Assembly: GCA_034422455.1 (NCBI GenBank)
Contig: DAOUJQ010000019.1
Coordinates: 1-21,266, forward strand
From: UBA1127 sp034422455
Lineage (GTDB): Bacteria > Chloroflexota > Dehalococcoidia > Lucifugimonadales > UBA1127
Direction: 5' to 3'
Length of the DNA: 21,266 bases
Position 1 is the first letter of the stretch. Each line of letters opens with the position of its first letter. The notes beneath the pieces are model-generated. The model saw only the letters and a list, made by a program, of their open reading frames with translations. It had not been told where the DNA came from and ran no database searches. This document shows, piece by piece, positions 7,545-15,170 of this stretch. The translations under genes and the position numbers were made by a program.

Positions 7545-8642
7545 CTAGCTGAAGTCCGTGATGACGCCCCGGCCGGGCAAGCCCTTCTCCAGGTCCTCGT
7601 AGGCCTCCATGATGTTGTCCAGCGAGTAGTGCTTGCCCTCCAGCGAGTCCAGGTCGATCTTGCCGTTCAGGTAGAGGTCGACCATCGTGTCGAAGTCCAC
7701 ACGGGGGCGAGCGGAACCGTAGTAGCTGCCCTTGAGGGACTTCTGGTTGCGGACCAGGTCGATGCCGGGGATGACCGGGTCGTCGCCGATGGGGGCGAGG
7801 CCGAGGATGGTGGCGGAGCCGCCGCGCCTGAGCGCGTGGTAGGCGGTCTCGATGGTCTCGGAGCCGCCGAAGGCCTCGATGGTGTAGTCCGCGCCCGCTC
7901 CGTCTGTCAGCTCCTTGATTTTAGCAATGGGGTCGCCGTGAGTGGGGTTCACGAAGTGCGTCGCGCCGAAGCGCCCCGCGAACTCGAGGCGACCGTCGTC
8001 GATGTCGACGGCGATGATCTTCGTCGCGCCCTTTACGCGCGCGCCCTGCAGCGCGTTCAGGCCAACGCCGCCACAGCCGATGACGGCCACGGAGCTGCCT
8101 GGCTGCACGTCGGCGTTGAACAGGGCGCCGCCGACGCCGGTGGTGACGCAGCAGCCGATGTAGGCGGCCTGCGGGAAGGGGAAGTCGTCCGGCACCTTGA
8201 CGCAGCCGGCCTCCGGCACGATGGACTCCTGCGCGAAGCAGGCGACCTTCCCCATGTGATGGATGCGGGTGTCGCCCTGGTGCAGGCGGGTGGTGCCGTC
8301 GAACATCAGGGCTCCGGTGGAGGCGTGGGCGGAGCACAGGTTTGCGCGGTTGGTCAGGCAGTACTTGCAGCGCCCGCAGTTGGGTACGAAGGAGAGGATG
8401 ACGCGGTCGCCGACGTCGAGCGTCGTGACGCCGTCGCCCAGCTCGATCACGGTGCCGGCGCCCTCGTGGCCGAGGACGGCGGGGGTGGCGATGGAGCCTT
8501 CGCTCTTCATGTAGTGGTGGTCGCTGCGGCAGATGCCCGCCGCGCCGATCTTGACCCGGACCTCGCCGGCCTTTGGCGGGTCCAGCTCGACCTCTTCAAT
8601 GGACAGTGGCTTCCCAAGCTCCCAGAGAACAGCCGCCTTCAT
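7545..8642 (-). CDS. Zinc-dependent alcohol dehydrogenase (MDR superfamily)
   Basis: A 365-residue medium-chain dehydrogenase, oxidising alcohols or reducing aldehydes with NAD. The catalytic zinc ligands are C38 (GICRSD), H59 (GHEGAG) and C164 (YIGCC). The structural zinc cysteines are C89, C92, C95 and C103 (NCGRCKYC...C). The Rossmann motif is GCGGVG (189-194), and D213 indicates a preference for NAD over NADP. Retention of both zinc sites and the overall length resemble class III/formaldehyde- or NDMA-dependent-type ADHs. The reading frame runs open to 9254, but that extension is antisense to the DUF427 gene. The ATG at 8642 with AAAGGAG seven bases upstream is the real start. It is the first gene of a probable operon with the ATPase gene and is divergent from the DUF427 gene. 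Confidence 0.92.
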   Translation of the reverse strand: MKAAVLWELGKPLSIEEVELDPPKAGEVRVKIGAAGICRSDHHYMKSEGSIATPAVLGHEGAGTVIELGDGVTTLDVGDRVILSFVPNCGRCKYCLTNRANLCSAHASTGALMFDGTTRLHQGDTRIHHMGKVACFAQESIVPEAGCVKVPDDFPFPQAAYIGCCVTTGVGGALFNADVQPGSSVAVIGCGGVGLNALQGARVKGATKIIAVDIDDGRLEFAGRFGATHFVNPTHGDPIAKIKELTDGAGADYTIEAFGGSETIETAYHALRRGGSATILGLAPIGDDPVIPGIDLVRNQKSLKGSYYGSARPRVDFDTMVDLYLNGKIDLDSLEGKHYSLDNIMEAYEDLEKGLPGRGVITDFS

Positions 8643-8743
8643 GCTCAGACTCCTTTGCACAGGTTGAGTTACGTCAGGATGGTACGTGCGGCAAGATTGC
8701 CCCAAGCGCGCTGCTTCGTCAAGTAGCGAAGGCGCTGCCCGCC

Positions 8744-8772
8744 TTGTCGGTAGGCGGGGCATGTGCCACAAT
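8744..8772 (+). promoter_or_regulatory. Candidate sigma70-type promoter for the DUF427 gene
   Basis: TTGTCG (8744-8749), 17 bases, then CACAAT (8767-8772); each box matches the consensus at four of six positions. Transcription would start about 20 bases before the ATG at 8799, leaving room for the GGAGG site. Confidence 0.35.
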
Positions 8773-8798
8773 CCGGCAAACCCCTCTGGAGGCATGCC

Positions 8799-9596
8799 AT
8801 GGCAACGTTGGCTTCGGTTGAAGAGCTCATCGGCAGGCGCGACCCCAACCACACGGTGACCGTCGAGCCGTGCGCCAAGTGGGTGCGCGTGATGCACAAC
8901 GGCCAGTTCATCGCGGACAGCCGGCGCGCGCTGCTGCTGTTCGAGACGCGGAACGTGCCCGCCTACTACTTCCCGCGCGAGGACGTGCGGATGGACCTCA
9001 TGTCGCCGACGGAGCTGGTCACGCAATGCCCGTACAAGGGCAACGCGGAGTACTACACGCTCAACGTCGGGGAGCCTGTGGAGAACGTCCTGTGGGCGTA
9101 CACCGCGCCCTTCTCGGACACGTGCCCGGACATCTCCGGCTATGTCGCCTTCTACTGGGGCAAGGTGGACCACTGGTTCGAGGAGGACGAGGAGGTCTTT
9201 GTCCACGCCCGCGACCCGCACAAGCGCGTCGACTGCCTGCCGAGCACGCGGCACGTGCGCGTCGAGCAGGGCGGCGTCACGCTGGCGGAGAGCACGCGCC
9301 CGACGCTGCTCTTCGAGACCGGGCTGCCGGTGCGCTACTACCTGCCGGTCACCGACGTGCGGATGGACCTGCTCACGCCCACGGAGAAGACCACGCGCTG
9401 CCCGTACAAGGGCGAGGCGAACTACTACTCAGTCGGCGGCGTCGAGGACGGCGGGGACCTGGCGTGGTACTACCGGATCCCCACGGCCGAGTCGGTGAAG
9501 ATCGCCAACCTGGTGTGCTTCTTCAACGAGCGGGTCGACGTGTACGTGGACGGCGAGCTGCAGGAGCGCCCGGCGACGCGGTGGTCGCGGCGGTAG
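8799..9596 (+). CDS. Protein with two tandem DUF427 domains
   Basis: A 265-residue protein made of two DUF427 domains, at about 26-127 and 150-250. Each has the family layout: RV..(N/Q)G..(I/L)A(D/E)S, then LLFET, YY(F/L)P, DVRMDL, TPTE or SPTE, CPYKG (C77 and C201), and a closing AFYW or CFF segment. DUF427 is a small beta-rich fold of unknown biochemical role, common in actinobacteria, Chloroflexota and fungi. The internal duplication is clear from the aligned motifs. The ATG at 8799 is chosen over an upstream in-frame start at 8763 because GGAGG lies six bases before it. No signal peptide or membrane segment is present. It is transcribed away from the ADH gene, 156 bases apart, and could share regulation with it. 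Confidence 0.88.
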   Translation: MATLASVEELIGRRDPNHTVTVEPCAKWVRVMHNGQFIADSRRALLLFETRNVPAYYFPREDVRMDLMSPTELVTQCPYKGNAEYYTLNVGEPVENVLWAYTAPFSDTCPDISGYVAFYWGKVDHWFEEDEEVFVHARDPHKRVDCLPSTRHVRVEQGGVTLAESTRPTLLFETGLPVRYYLPVTDVRMDLLTPTEKTTRCPYKGEANYYSVGGVEDGGDLAWYYRIPTAESVKIANLVCFFNERVDVYVDGELQERPATRWSRR

Positions 9597-9700
9597 GGGG
9601 CGCGGGGGCCGTATTCTCGCGCCGGCACTCGACTCAGCAGCGGGGACAGTCGTAGCTGTTCCGCTGCCCGGCGTCTGCGACCGCGAACTGAAGGACTCCA

Positions 9701-9729
9701 TTGCCGTGCATCAGTGAGGACTGTACACT
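9701..9729 (+). promoter_or_regulatory. Candidate promoter and operator of the toxin-antitoxin pair
   Basis: TTGCCG (9701-9706), 17 bases, then TACACT (9724-9729), 36 bases before the antitoxin ATG. A small inverted repeat TACA-cttga-TGTA (9724-9736) overlaps the -10 box and could be the site where the antitoxin represses itself. Both boxes match the consensus at four of six positions. Confidence 0.35.
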
Positions 9730-9765
9730 TGATGTAACTGGAATTGCCCCTTGAGGTATACGAAG

Positions 9766-10053
9766 ATGGGTGCCAAAAGGAAGCGTTTGATCTTGGAATT
9801 AACCTCCGACGTGCAAGAGCGATTGGAGGCGGTGGCTTTGCGCAAGGGCGTCAGCATGGGGCAATACTGCCGCTCAGTCATCAATGAAGCGTTGTCAAAG
9901 GATGAAACGGACAGCCAAGAGCCAAAGTTGACGATCTGGGATCTGATTGCTCGTCGAAAGGCCCTCTATGGCGACAAGGTATTTCCTGGAAGCAGCGTTG
10001 ACTTGATCAACGAAGCGCGTGAAGAGCGAGACCGCCAGATGGACAGTTGGTAA
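9766..10053 (+). CDS. VapB-type antitoxin with ribbon-helix-helix domain
   Basis: A 95-residue protein. Residues 4-43 fit a ribbon-helix-helix DNA-binding domain (strand KRLILEL, then helices with ERLEAVALRKGVS and CRSVINEAL). Residues 77-92 (SSVDLINEAREERDRQ) match the short C-terminal helix by which VapB-type antitoxins block PIN toxins. I chose the ATG at 9766, with GAGGT eight bases upstream, over the TTG at 9751. The stop codon overlaps the start of the next gene by one base (TAATG), giving translational coupling and 1:1 dosing. The GC content is visibly lower than in neighbouring genes, consistent with horizontal acquisition. The role is to bind and neutralise the toxin and to repress the operon. 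Confidence 0.8.
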   Translation: MGAKRKRLILELTSDVQERLEAVALRKGVSMGQYCRSVINEALSKDETDSQEPKLTIWDLIARRKALYGDKVFPGSSVDLINEAREERDRQMDSW

Positions 10054-10502
10054 TGGCGGGCTACGTCGTTGTAGATGCCAGCTTGGCCGTTAAGTGGTTG
10101 TTGACTGAAGAATTCACAGACCAAGCCGATGCTTTAGCAGAGCACTGGCTACGAGAAGACGTACAGATGGCCGCCCCAAGCCATATGAGAGTTGAGGCGA
10201 CCAACGCACTCTTCAAGCGTCTCGTCAGGGGCGAACACTCTTTGGCGGACGTCCAAGTCGGGATTGAGAGCCTGCTGGCACTCGATTTGCAGATCCACAA
10301 CGTCAGTAACTTACACGATCGTGCAACGGAGCTCGCCGCGATTCTGCGCCAAGGCGCGGTCTATGACGCTCACTACCTCGCGCTGGCGGAGTCGCTGGGG
10401 TGCGAGCTGTGGACGGCGGACCAGCGGTTCCAGGGTGTGGCGAGCTCCGCGGGCCACTCCGTCCATTGGGTCGGCGATTTCGTTACCCCCGGCGCCCCAT
10501 AG
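10053..10502 (+). CDS. PIN-domain ribonuclease toxin (VapC family)
   Basis: A 149-residue PIN domain. The four conserved acidic residues of the metal-dependent RNase site are D8 (VVVDASLAVKW), E48 (MRVEATNAL), D105 (VYDAHYLALA) and D123 (WTADQRF). VapC toxins usually cleave tRNA or rRNA loops when freed from antitoxin; the target here is unknown. The start is the ATG at 10053, overlapping the antitoxin stop. The last 20 bases (10483-10502) overlap the 3' end of the convergent pseudouridine synthase gene. GC rises sharply after about 10370, so the junction between acquired and resident DNA may lie inside this gene. Confidence 0.9.
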   Translation: MAGYVVVDASLAVKWLLTEEFTDQADALAEHWLREDVQMAAPSHMRVEATNALFKRLVRGEHSLADVQVGIESLLALDLQIHNVSNLHDRATELAAILRQGAVYDAHYLALAESLGCELWTADQRFQGVASSAGHSVHWVGDFVTPGAP

Positions 10503-11217
10503 CAGGTCCCTCTCGCAGGGCCACCAGCTCCTCCGTCGTCAGCTCCCGGGCCTCGCCGGGCGCGAGGTTTCCCAACCGCAGCGTGTGGATGCGGACGCGC
10601 TCGAGCGCAACCGGCGGCGCCCCCAGCGACGCGAGCATTCGCCGCACCTGCCGCTTGCGACCCTCGGCGAGGGTGACGGCGTACCAAGTCCCTTCGCGCT
10701 CCGTCAGGCGAGCCACCTTCGCCGGCGCAGTCTGTCGGCCGTCCAGAAGCACTCCTGCCGCGAGTGCGCGGATGCCGGCGTCCGTCAGCGGCGACTTCAA
10801 CTGGGCGTGATATTCCTTCTCGTAGCCGTAGCTGGGATGCATTAGCCGGTACGCCAGGCCGCCGTCGTTGGTCATGAGGACGAGGCCCGTGGAGTCCATG
10901 TCCAGCCTGCCGACGGGGAAGAGGCGCAGACGGCGTAGGTCGGCGGGCACGAGGTCCGTCACGGTGGGCCGGCCGCGAGAGTCGGTGACGGCGGAGAGGA
11001 CGCCGGCGGGCTTGTGCAGCTTCAGGTAGACGTGCCGCTGAGTCGCCGCCACTCGCTGTCCGTCGGCTACCACATCGTCCGACGTCGGGTCGACCTCAAG
11101 CGTGGCGTTGGTGACGACCTCGCCGTTGACGGTGACCTTGCCCTCGGTGATGAGCCGGAAGCATGCACGGCGCGGCCCGATGCCCGCTCCGGTGAGCGCC
11201 CGTATCAGCGGCGGCAC
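10483..11217 (-). CDS. rluB: Ribosomal large-subunit pseudouridine synthase of the RluB/RsuA family
   Basis: A 244-residue rRNA pseudouridine synthase. An S4 RNA-binding domain occupies about 2-48 (IRALTGAGIGPRRACFRLI, GKVTVNGEVV). The catalytic domain has HKPAGVLS (68-75) and the motif GRLDMDSTGL (103-112) with nucleophile D106. EGRKRQVRRML near the C-terminus is the standard RluB/RsuA signature. The probable substrate is a uridine in 23S rRNA (RluB type), but RsuA or RluE/F types cannot be excluded. The start is GTG with AGGGAG nine bases upstream. It follows the SDR gene by 13 bases and is probably co-transcribed. Its 3' end overlaps the convergent vapC by 20 bases. Confidence 0.9.
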   Translation of the reverse strand: MPPLIRALTGAGIGPRRACFRLITEGKVTVNGEVVTNATLEVDPTSDDVVADGQRVAATQRHVYLKLHKPAGVLSAVTDSRGRPTVTDLVPADLRRLRLFPVGRLDMDSTGLVLMTNDGGLAYRLMHPSYGYEKEYHAQLKSPLTDAGIRALAAGVLLDGRQTAPAKVARLTEREGTWYAVTLAEGRKRQVRRMLASLGAPPVALERVRIHTLRLGNLAPGEARELTTEELVALREGPAMGRRG

Positions 11218-11230
11218 GGCGCGATGCTCC

Positions 11231-12022
11231 CTAGTCGGGCGATGCCCACGCCTCGAAGCCGCCGTAGCCGTTTTCCTCGTTCCACTTCAGCGCGTCGATG
11301 GCCTCGCCGGTGAGCGTGGAGGCGTCCTGCTGCGCGAGGTAGAGGGCGGCGGGCGCCGTGTGGTCGGGCCGGACGGGATTGCGAACGCGGATGCGCCCCA
11401 TCTCCTCCTGCAAGCGCGTCTGCTCCTCGTAGCCGGTGCTGCGGGTGCCGCCGGGGATGAGCGAGTTGACGGCGATGTTGTACTCGGCGAGCTCGCCTGA
11501 GAGGGACTGCGTCATGTTGTGCAGGGCGGCCTTGACCGCGCCGTAGGGTTGGTTGCCCGGCCTGCCGATGACGCCGGACCCGGACCACACGTTGATGATG
11601 CTGCCGCTCCTGTTCTCGATCATCGGGCGCACGAAGCGGCGAATGGTCTTGACGATGCCGAACATGCTGGCCTCGAAGGTGTATTGCCACTGCTCGTCGG
11701 TCGAGTCCAGGATGTTCAGGACCGCCGAGGGATGGACGTCGCGCATGCGCATGGAGGCGTTGTTCAGCAGCACATCGACGGTGCCGAAGCGGTCGATGGT
11801 GGCCCGGTAGGCTGCGTCGAGGTCGGCGTCGCTGGTGATGTTGCCGGAGAGGACGAGGGCCTCCTCGAAGCCGCTGAGCTCCTCGGCAAAGTCGTCGACG
11901 CCCTCCCACGATTGGTCGAGGGCTGCCACCTTGCTGCCCTCGCGAAGGAACCAGCGGACGTACTCGCGGCCCATCCCGCGGGCGCCGCCGGTTACCACCA
12001 CTACCTTGCCGGTCAATGACAT
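11231..12022 (-). CDS. Short-chain dehydrogenase/reductase (classical SDR)
   Basis: A 263-residue classical SDR. TGGARGMG (11-18) is the cofactor glycine motif; D36 (AALD) favours NAD. NNAS (87-90) is the conserved NNAG variant. The catalytic residues are S147 (INVWSGSG) and Y160-x-x-x-K164 (YGAVK). PGGTRSTGY (about 195-203) follows the usual 'PG...T' segment. The C-terminus (ALKWNEENGYGGFEAW) is a lineage-type extension near the active site. The substrate is unknown; likely an alcohol or ketone. Start ATG with AGGAGGGG six bases upstream. It is the first gene of a probable operon with rluB, and its stop overlaps the region holding the rluB ribosome-binding site. Confidence 0.92.
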   Translation of the reverse strand: MSLTGKVVVVTGGARGMGREYVRWFLREGSKVAALDQSWEGVDDFAEELSGFEEALVLSGNITSDADLDAAYRATIDRFGTVDVLLNNASMRMRDVHPSAVLNILDSTDEQWQYTFEASMFGIVKTIRRFVRPMIENRSGSIINVWSGSGVIGRPGNQPYGAVKAALHNMTQSLSGELAEYNIAVNSLIPGGTRSTGYEEQTRLQEEMGRIRVRNPVRPDHTAPAALYLAQQDASTLTGEAIDALKWNEENGYGGFEAWASPD

Positions 12023-12211
12023 GACTCCCCTCCTGGTTGCACTGCAGGTTGAAACGTGGCGCCAGTGTACCCCGACCGTTGGGCGTGGTCTAGGCGGCCC
12101 GGTGCAGTGCAGGTGGCGCAGGTCTCAGGGATGCGAGACCGTCGAGAATCTTCACGATTCGGCCCAATTCAGTTTGAATTCGCACACACTGGAAACAAAC
12201 ATCAGGTTTTC

Positions 12212-12240
12212 TTGTGCCTCTTGAGAAGTTTCTGTACCAT
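12212..12240 (+). promoter_or_regulatory. Weak candidate promoter upstream of the small membrane protein
   Basis: TTGTGC (12212-12217), 17 bases, TACCAT (12235-12240), about 70 bases before the next start. It lies in an AT-richer stretch (about 12160-12240) of an otherwise GC-rich 286-base gap where I see no gene. Confidence 0.22.
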
Positions 12241-12308
12241 GCGCCCCGCTCGGACTCGTCCTGCAAGAGGCGCCTGGCGCGTGGAGGCTGTGAGGAAGGG
12301 AGGCTGTC

Positions 12309-12566
12309 ATGGAAGTCAAGATTGACTCGTCCCGGATGAACGTGGTGATGATCGGCAGGGTTATGGGAGCGGTGGTCATCGGGATTGCCCTTGTCCACGC
12401 GATTGCGTGGATGGTCGAGGGTGAGTTCTACGGAGTCATGGAGGCGCTCAGCGGCCTGGGCATAGCCTTCCTGATTCTGGTGGCGACGGAGATCCTGGAC
12501 GCGCTGAAGGAGTCCAACCGCCGGGCGGCAACGGACGACGGCGGCTCCGACGAGGCCTCACCCTAG
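12309..12566 (+). CDS. Small two-helix membrane protein, hypothetical
   Basis: Unrecognised 85-residue protein. Two hydrophobic helices, about 12-34 and 44-64, are joined by a short acidic loop (VEGEFYG); the C-terminal tail (KESNRRAATDDGGSDEASP) is polar and probably cytoplasmic. The start ATG follows GGGAGG closely. It precedes aroA by 112 bases on the same strand, but nothing links their functions. No family motif is visible. Confidence 0.65.
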   Translation: MEVKIDSSRMNVVMIGRVMGAVVIGIALVHAIAWMVEGEFYGVMEALSGLGIAFLILVATEILDALKESNRRAATDDGGSDEASP

Positions 12567-12678
12567 CGAGCGCGAGTCTCCATGTCCTGAGGCCCTCGAT
12601 GGGCCGTGCTGGAACGCCAAGGCGTGCTCGTGTAAGCTAGATGGAAGCCGCAGAGAGCAGGCGCGACAGGCGGGACGC

Positions 12679-13962
12679 ATGGCGGAGGCACAACAAAAGG
12701 CGATAGACACGGTTGCGGGGCCGCTGTCCGCGTCCGTCGTCATCCCCGGCTCGAAGAGCATCTCCAACCGGGTGCTACTGCTGGCCGCGCTCGCCGACGG
12801 CGTGTCCACCCTGACCAACCTGCAGATCAGCGACGACACCTTGGTCTTCGTGCGGGCGCTGCAGGCGCTGGGGTTCAACGTCGAGGAGACGGGCGAGGCC
12901 GTCTGCACCGTCACGGGCGCCGCGGGCGGGCCGCCCAACGACACCGCGTCCGTGTGGTGCGGCAGTGCCGGCACCGCCGCCCGCTTCCTGCTGGCTTCCG
13001 TCGCGGCGGGGCAGGGCGACTACCACTTCGACGCGACGGCGCAGATGAAGCGCCGGCCGATGCACACGCTCATCGCCGCGCTGCAGGCCCAGGGCGTCGG
13101 CATCACGACGGCGACGGGGACGTTCCCCCTCGACATGGCGACGCGCGGGCTGGCTGGCGGCCCGGCTGTCATGGACGCCCGCGAGAGCAGCCAGTTCACC
13201 TCGGCGTTCCTGATGGCGGCGCCCCTGTGCCACGCGCCGCTGGAGCTGGAAGCCGACGTGCGGGTCAGCCGACCGTACATCGACATGACGACGCGGCTGA
13301 TGGAGCAGTTCGGCGTCGGGGTGGAGCGCCCGCGCCACGACCTGTTCCTCGTCGGCAACGGCCACGGCTACCGGGCGCACGACATCGCCATCGAGCCGGA
13401 CGCGTCCACGGCGTCGTACTTCGCGGCAGCGGCGGCGGTCGCGGGCGGGCGCGTCACCGTCGAGCACCTGCCGGTGGAAGGCTCGCTGCAGGGGGACACG
13501 CAGTTCCTGCGGGTGCTGGAGGAGATGGGCTGCCGTCTCACGCAGGAGGGCGGCTCCACGACGGTGGAGGGCCCAGGGGCCCTGCGCGGCGTGACCGTCG
13601 ACATGGGCGACTTCTCGGACACGATGATGACGCTCGCATGCGTCGCGCCCTACGCCAATTCGCCGACCACCATCACCAACATCGCGCACGTGCGGGGCAA
13701 GGAGTCGGACCGCGTCCACAGCGTCGCGGCGGGCCTCCAGGCGATGGGTGTGCGCGTCGACGAGACCGAGGGCACACTGACTGTCCACCCGGCCAAGCCG
13801 CACGGGGCGACCATCGACACCTTTGGCGACCACCGCATCGCGATGGCCTTCTCCGTGATGGGCCTCGTCACGCCGGGCGTGGTCATCGACGACTACACGT
13901 GCGTGGACAAGACGTGCCCGGAGTTCTTCGACCTCCTTGCGGACATGGCAGTGCAGGGGTAG
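12679..13962 (+). CDS. aroA: 3-phosphoshikimate 1-carboxyvinyltransferase (EPSP synthase)
   Basis: A 427-residue cytoplasmic enzyme of the shikimate pathway, joining phosphoenolpyruvate and shikimate-3-phosphate. The family length is 420-450. PGSKSISNR (23-31) carries K26 and the shikimate-binding serine. CGSAGTAARF (94-103) is the PEP-site loop, with S96 where E. coli has N94 and with G98 and T99 retained. DMGDFSDTMMTLA (around 311-323) contains the catalytic aspartate. RGKESDR and GDHRIAMAF are the further PEP-binding signatures. The CGSAGTAARF loop with A100-A101 instead of the classic Ala-Met is non-canonical, so glyphosate sensitivity class cannot be read simply. The ribosome-binding site is weak. 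No other shikimate genes are nearby. Confidence 0.95.
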   Translation: MAEAQQKAIDTVAGPLSASVVIPGSKSISNRVLLLAALADGVSTLTNLQISDDTLVFVRALQALGFNVEETGEAVCTVTGAAGGPPNDTASVWCGSAGTAARFLLASVAAGQGDYHFDATAQMKRRPMHTLIAALQAQGVGITTATGTFPLDMATRGLAGGPAVMDARESSQFTSAFLMAAPLCHAPLELEADVRVSRPYIDMTTRLMEQFGVGVERPRHDLFLVGNGHGYRAHDIAIEPDASTASYFAAAAAVAGGRVTVEHLPVEGSLQGDTQFLRVLEEMGCRLTQEGGSTTVEGPGALRGVTVDMGDFSDTMMTLACVAPYANSPTTITNIAHVRGKESDRVHSVAAGLQAMGVRVDETEGTLTVHPAKPHGATIDTFGDHRIAMAFSVMGLVTPGVVIDDYTCVDKTCPEFFDLLADMAVQG

Positions 13963-13991
13963 GGGGCGATTTAGCGGCATGGAGGCAAGTA

Positions 13992-14972
13992 ATGACGGTA
14001 TGGGTCGTTAGAGGTGGCAGCAGGGGCGAGTACGAGGAGACGTTTTTGTCCCAGAGGTTGGTAGGCGTTGACTTCGCCTTAGGGCAAAGCGCTGCTGATT
14101 TCAGGAACAAAGATGCACTTCAGGAACATTCGGAGTCGAAGAGCGCGGCAGATCAGGTATGGCGTTTTGTCCACGATATCCATGTTGGTGATCTGATGGT
14201 GCTACCTAGGAAGAACCCCAAAGTCGTCCATGTCGGGAGGGTGGCGGGCGAGTATCAGTTTCGGAACGACTTGTCAGCCCCTCATGTGCGTCCTGTGGAC
14301 TGGGAGCAAGCGGAGGTCCCGCGCGCCAATTTTGACCGGGACTTGCTAAATTCCATGGGCTCGCTGTCCACAGTGTTCACCCTGCGGGCACCCGATGCCG
14401 AAGAGCGAATTTCAAGAATCGTGGAGGCATATCTGCACCCTTCTGATCTCGCTGGTGCCGAGCCTACCCCCCAAGAGAGTGATGATGCGGAAGAACGGGT
14501 GGACTTGGAGGAAGCTAGCCATGACCGGATTGTCGAGCGCATCCGAGAGAGGTACTCGCGCACACGTTTAGAGTACTTCGTGGCTGAGATACTGCGTGCG
14601 TCTGGCTATCACACGCTGGTTACGCGCCAAGGACCGGATGGTGGGATAGACGTTCTTGCCGGGCAGGGCGACATGGGTTTTGACCCTCCAAAAATCTGTG
14701 TTCAGGTGAAGTCTGGCCGCTCTGCCATTGGCCTGCCAGACTACACTAGCCTCTTGGGAAACATCGAGAGATTTGGCGCCGATTACGGCCTGTTGGTAAG
14801 CCTCGGTGACTTTACACGAGAGGTCCGAAAAGCGAATGAAGGCTCTTTCTTCCGTATAAGGTTATGGGCGGCTAATGACCTTGTAGTCAAATTGCTGGAG
14901 ACCTATGACCGCCTGCCGGACGATATTCGAGACGAAATCCCGCTTAGAACAATAAAGATCCTCGCTGAGTAG
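13992..14972 (+). CDS. Mrr-like restriction endonuclease (COG4127-type, predicted type IV)
   Basis: A 326-residue lone nuclease. The N-terminal part (1-135) looks like the PUA/EVE-like reader module of COG4127 proteins: WVVRGGSRGEYEE..., then VWRFVHDIHVGDLMVLP (57-72) and HVGRVAGEYQFR (80-91). An acidic linker covers 150-180. The C-terminal Mrr-type PD-(D/E)XK domain has E194, G218-I-D220 and Q238-V-K240. Such proteins are thought to cut modified DNA, with the N-terminal module recognising the modified base. The upstream frame extends through aroA antiparallel codons but is spurious; the ATG at 13992 has GGAGG six bases before it. GC content is clearly lower than in aroA, and there is no methyltransferase partner, so it is probably acquired defence cargo. 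The family is well supported; the base recognised is unknown. Confidence 0.85.
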   Translation: MTVWVVRGGSRGEYEETFLSQRLVGVDFALGQSAADFRNKDALQEHSESKSAADQVWRFVHDIHVGDLMVLPRKNPKVVHVGRVAGEYQFRNDLSAPHVRPVDWEQAEVPRANFDRDLLNSMGSLSTVFTLRAPDAEERISRIVEAYLHPSDLAGAEPTPQESDDAEERVDLEEASHDRIVERIRERYSRTRLEYFVAEILRASGYHTLVTRQGPDGGIDVLAGQGDMGFDPPKICVQVKSGRSAIGLPDYTSLLGNIERFGADYGLLVSLGDFTREVRKANEGSFFRIRLWAANDLVVKLLETYDRLPDDIRDEIPLRTIKILAE

Positions 14973-15170
14973 TAGTGGCGGTCTGTTTCGGCCCTGGCCG
15001 CCTGCCACCCGCGCGACACGCTCCGGGCGATTGCTATATCGTCCTCGTGGTGTCAGCAGTTCAGAGACATCTCCCCCCTTGTCTGCACGGGCTACCATTA
15101 GGGCGACGAGTCTCGCCCGATGGCTTCCATCATTCCCCTCGGCTCCAAACTCCACCGAGAGAGGGTCGCT

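Noticed and set aside
8643..9254. Extension of the alcohol dehydrogenase frame upstream to 9254
   Set aside because: Antisense to the DUF427 gene; the ATG at 8642 has a strong ribosome-binding site and gives a normal-length ADH.
9766..10053. Annotation of the antitoxin from the TTG at 9751
   Set aside because: GAGGT lies inside the extension and is correctly spaced for the ATG at 9766.
12775..13980. Long minus-strand frame antisense to aroA
   Set aside because: Arg/His/Ala-rich shadow composition typical of GC-rich codon complement; no family features.
12954..13991. Fusion of the Mrr-like protein to a long upstream frame
   Set aside because: The extension is an out-of-frame Ala/Arg/Gly-rich shadow of aroA; the ATG at 13992 has GGAGG.
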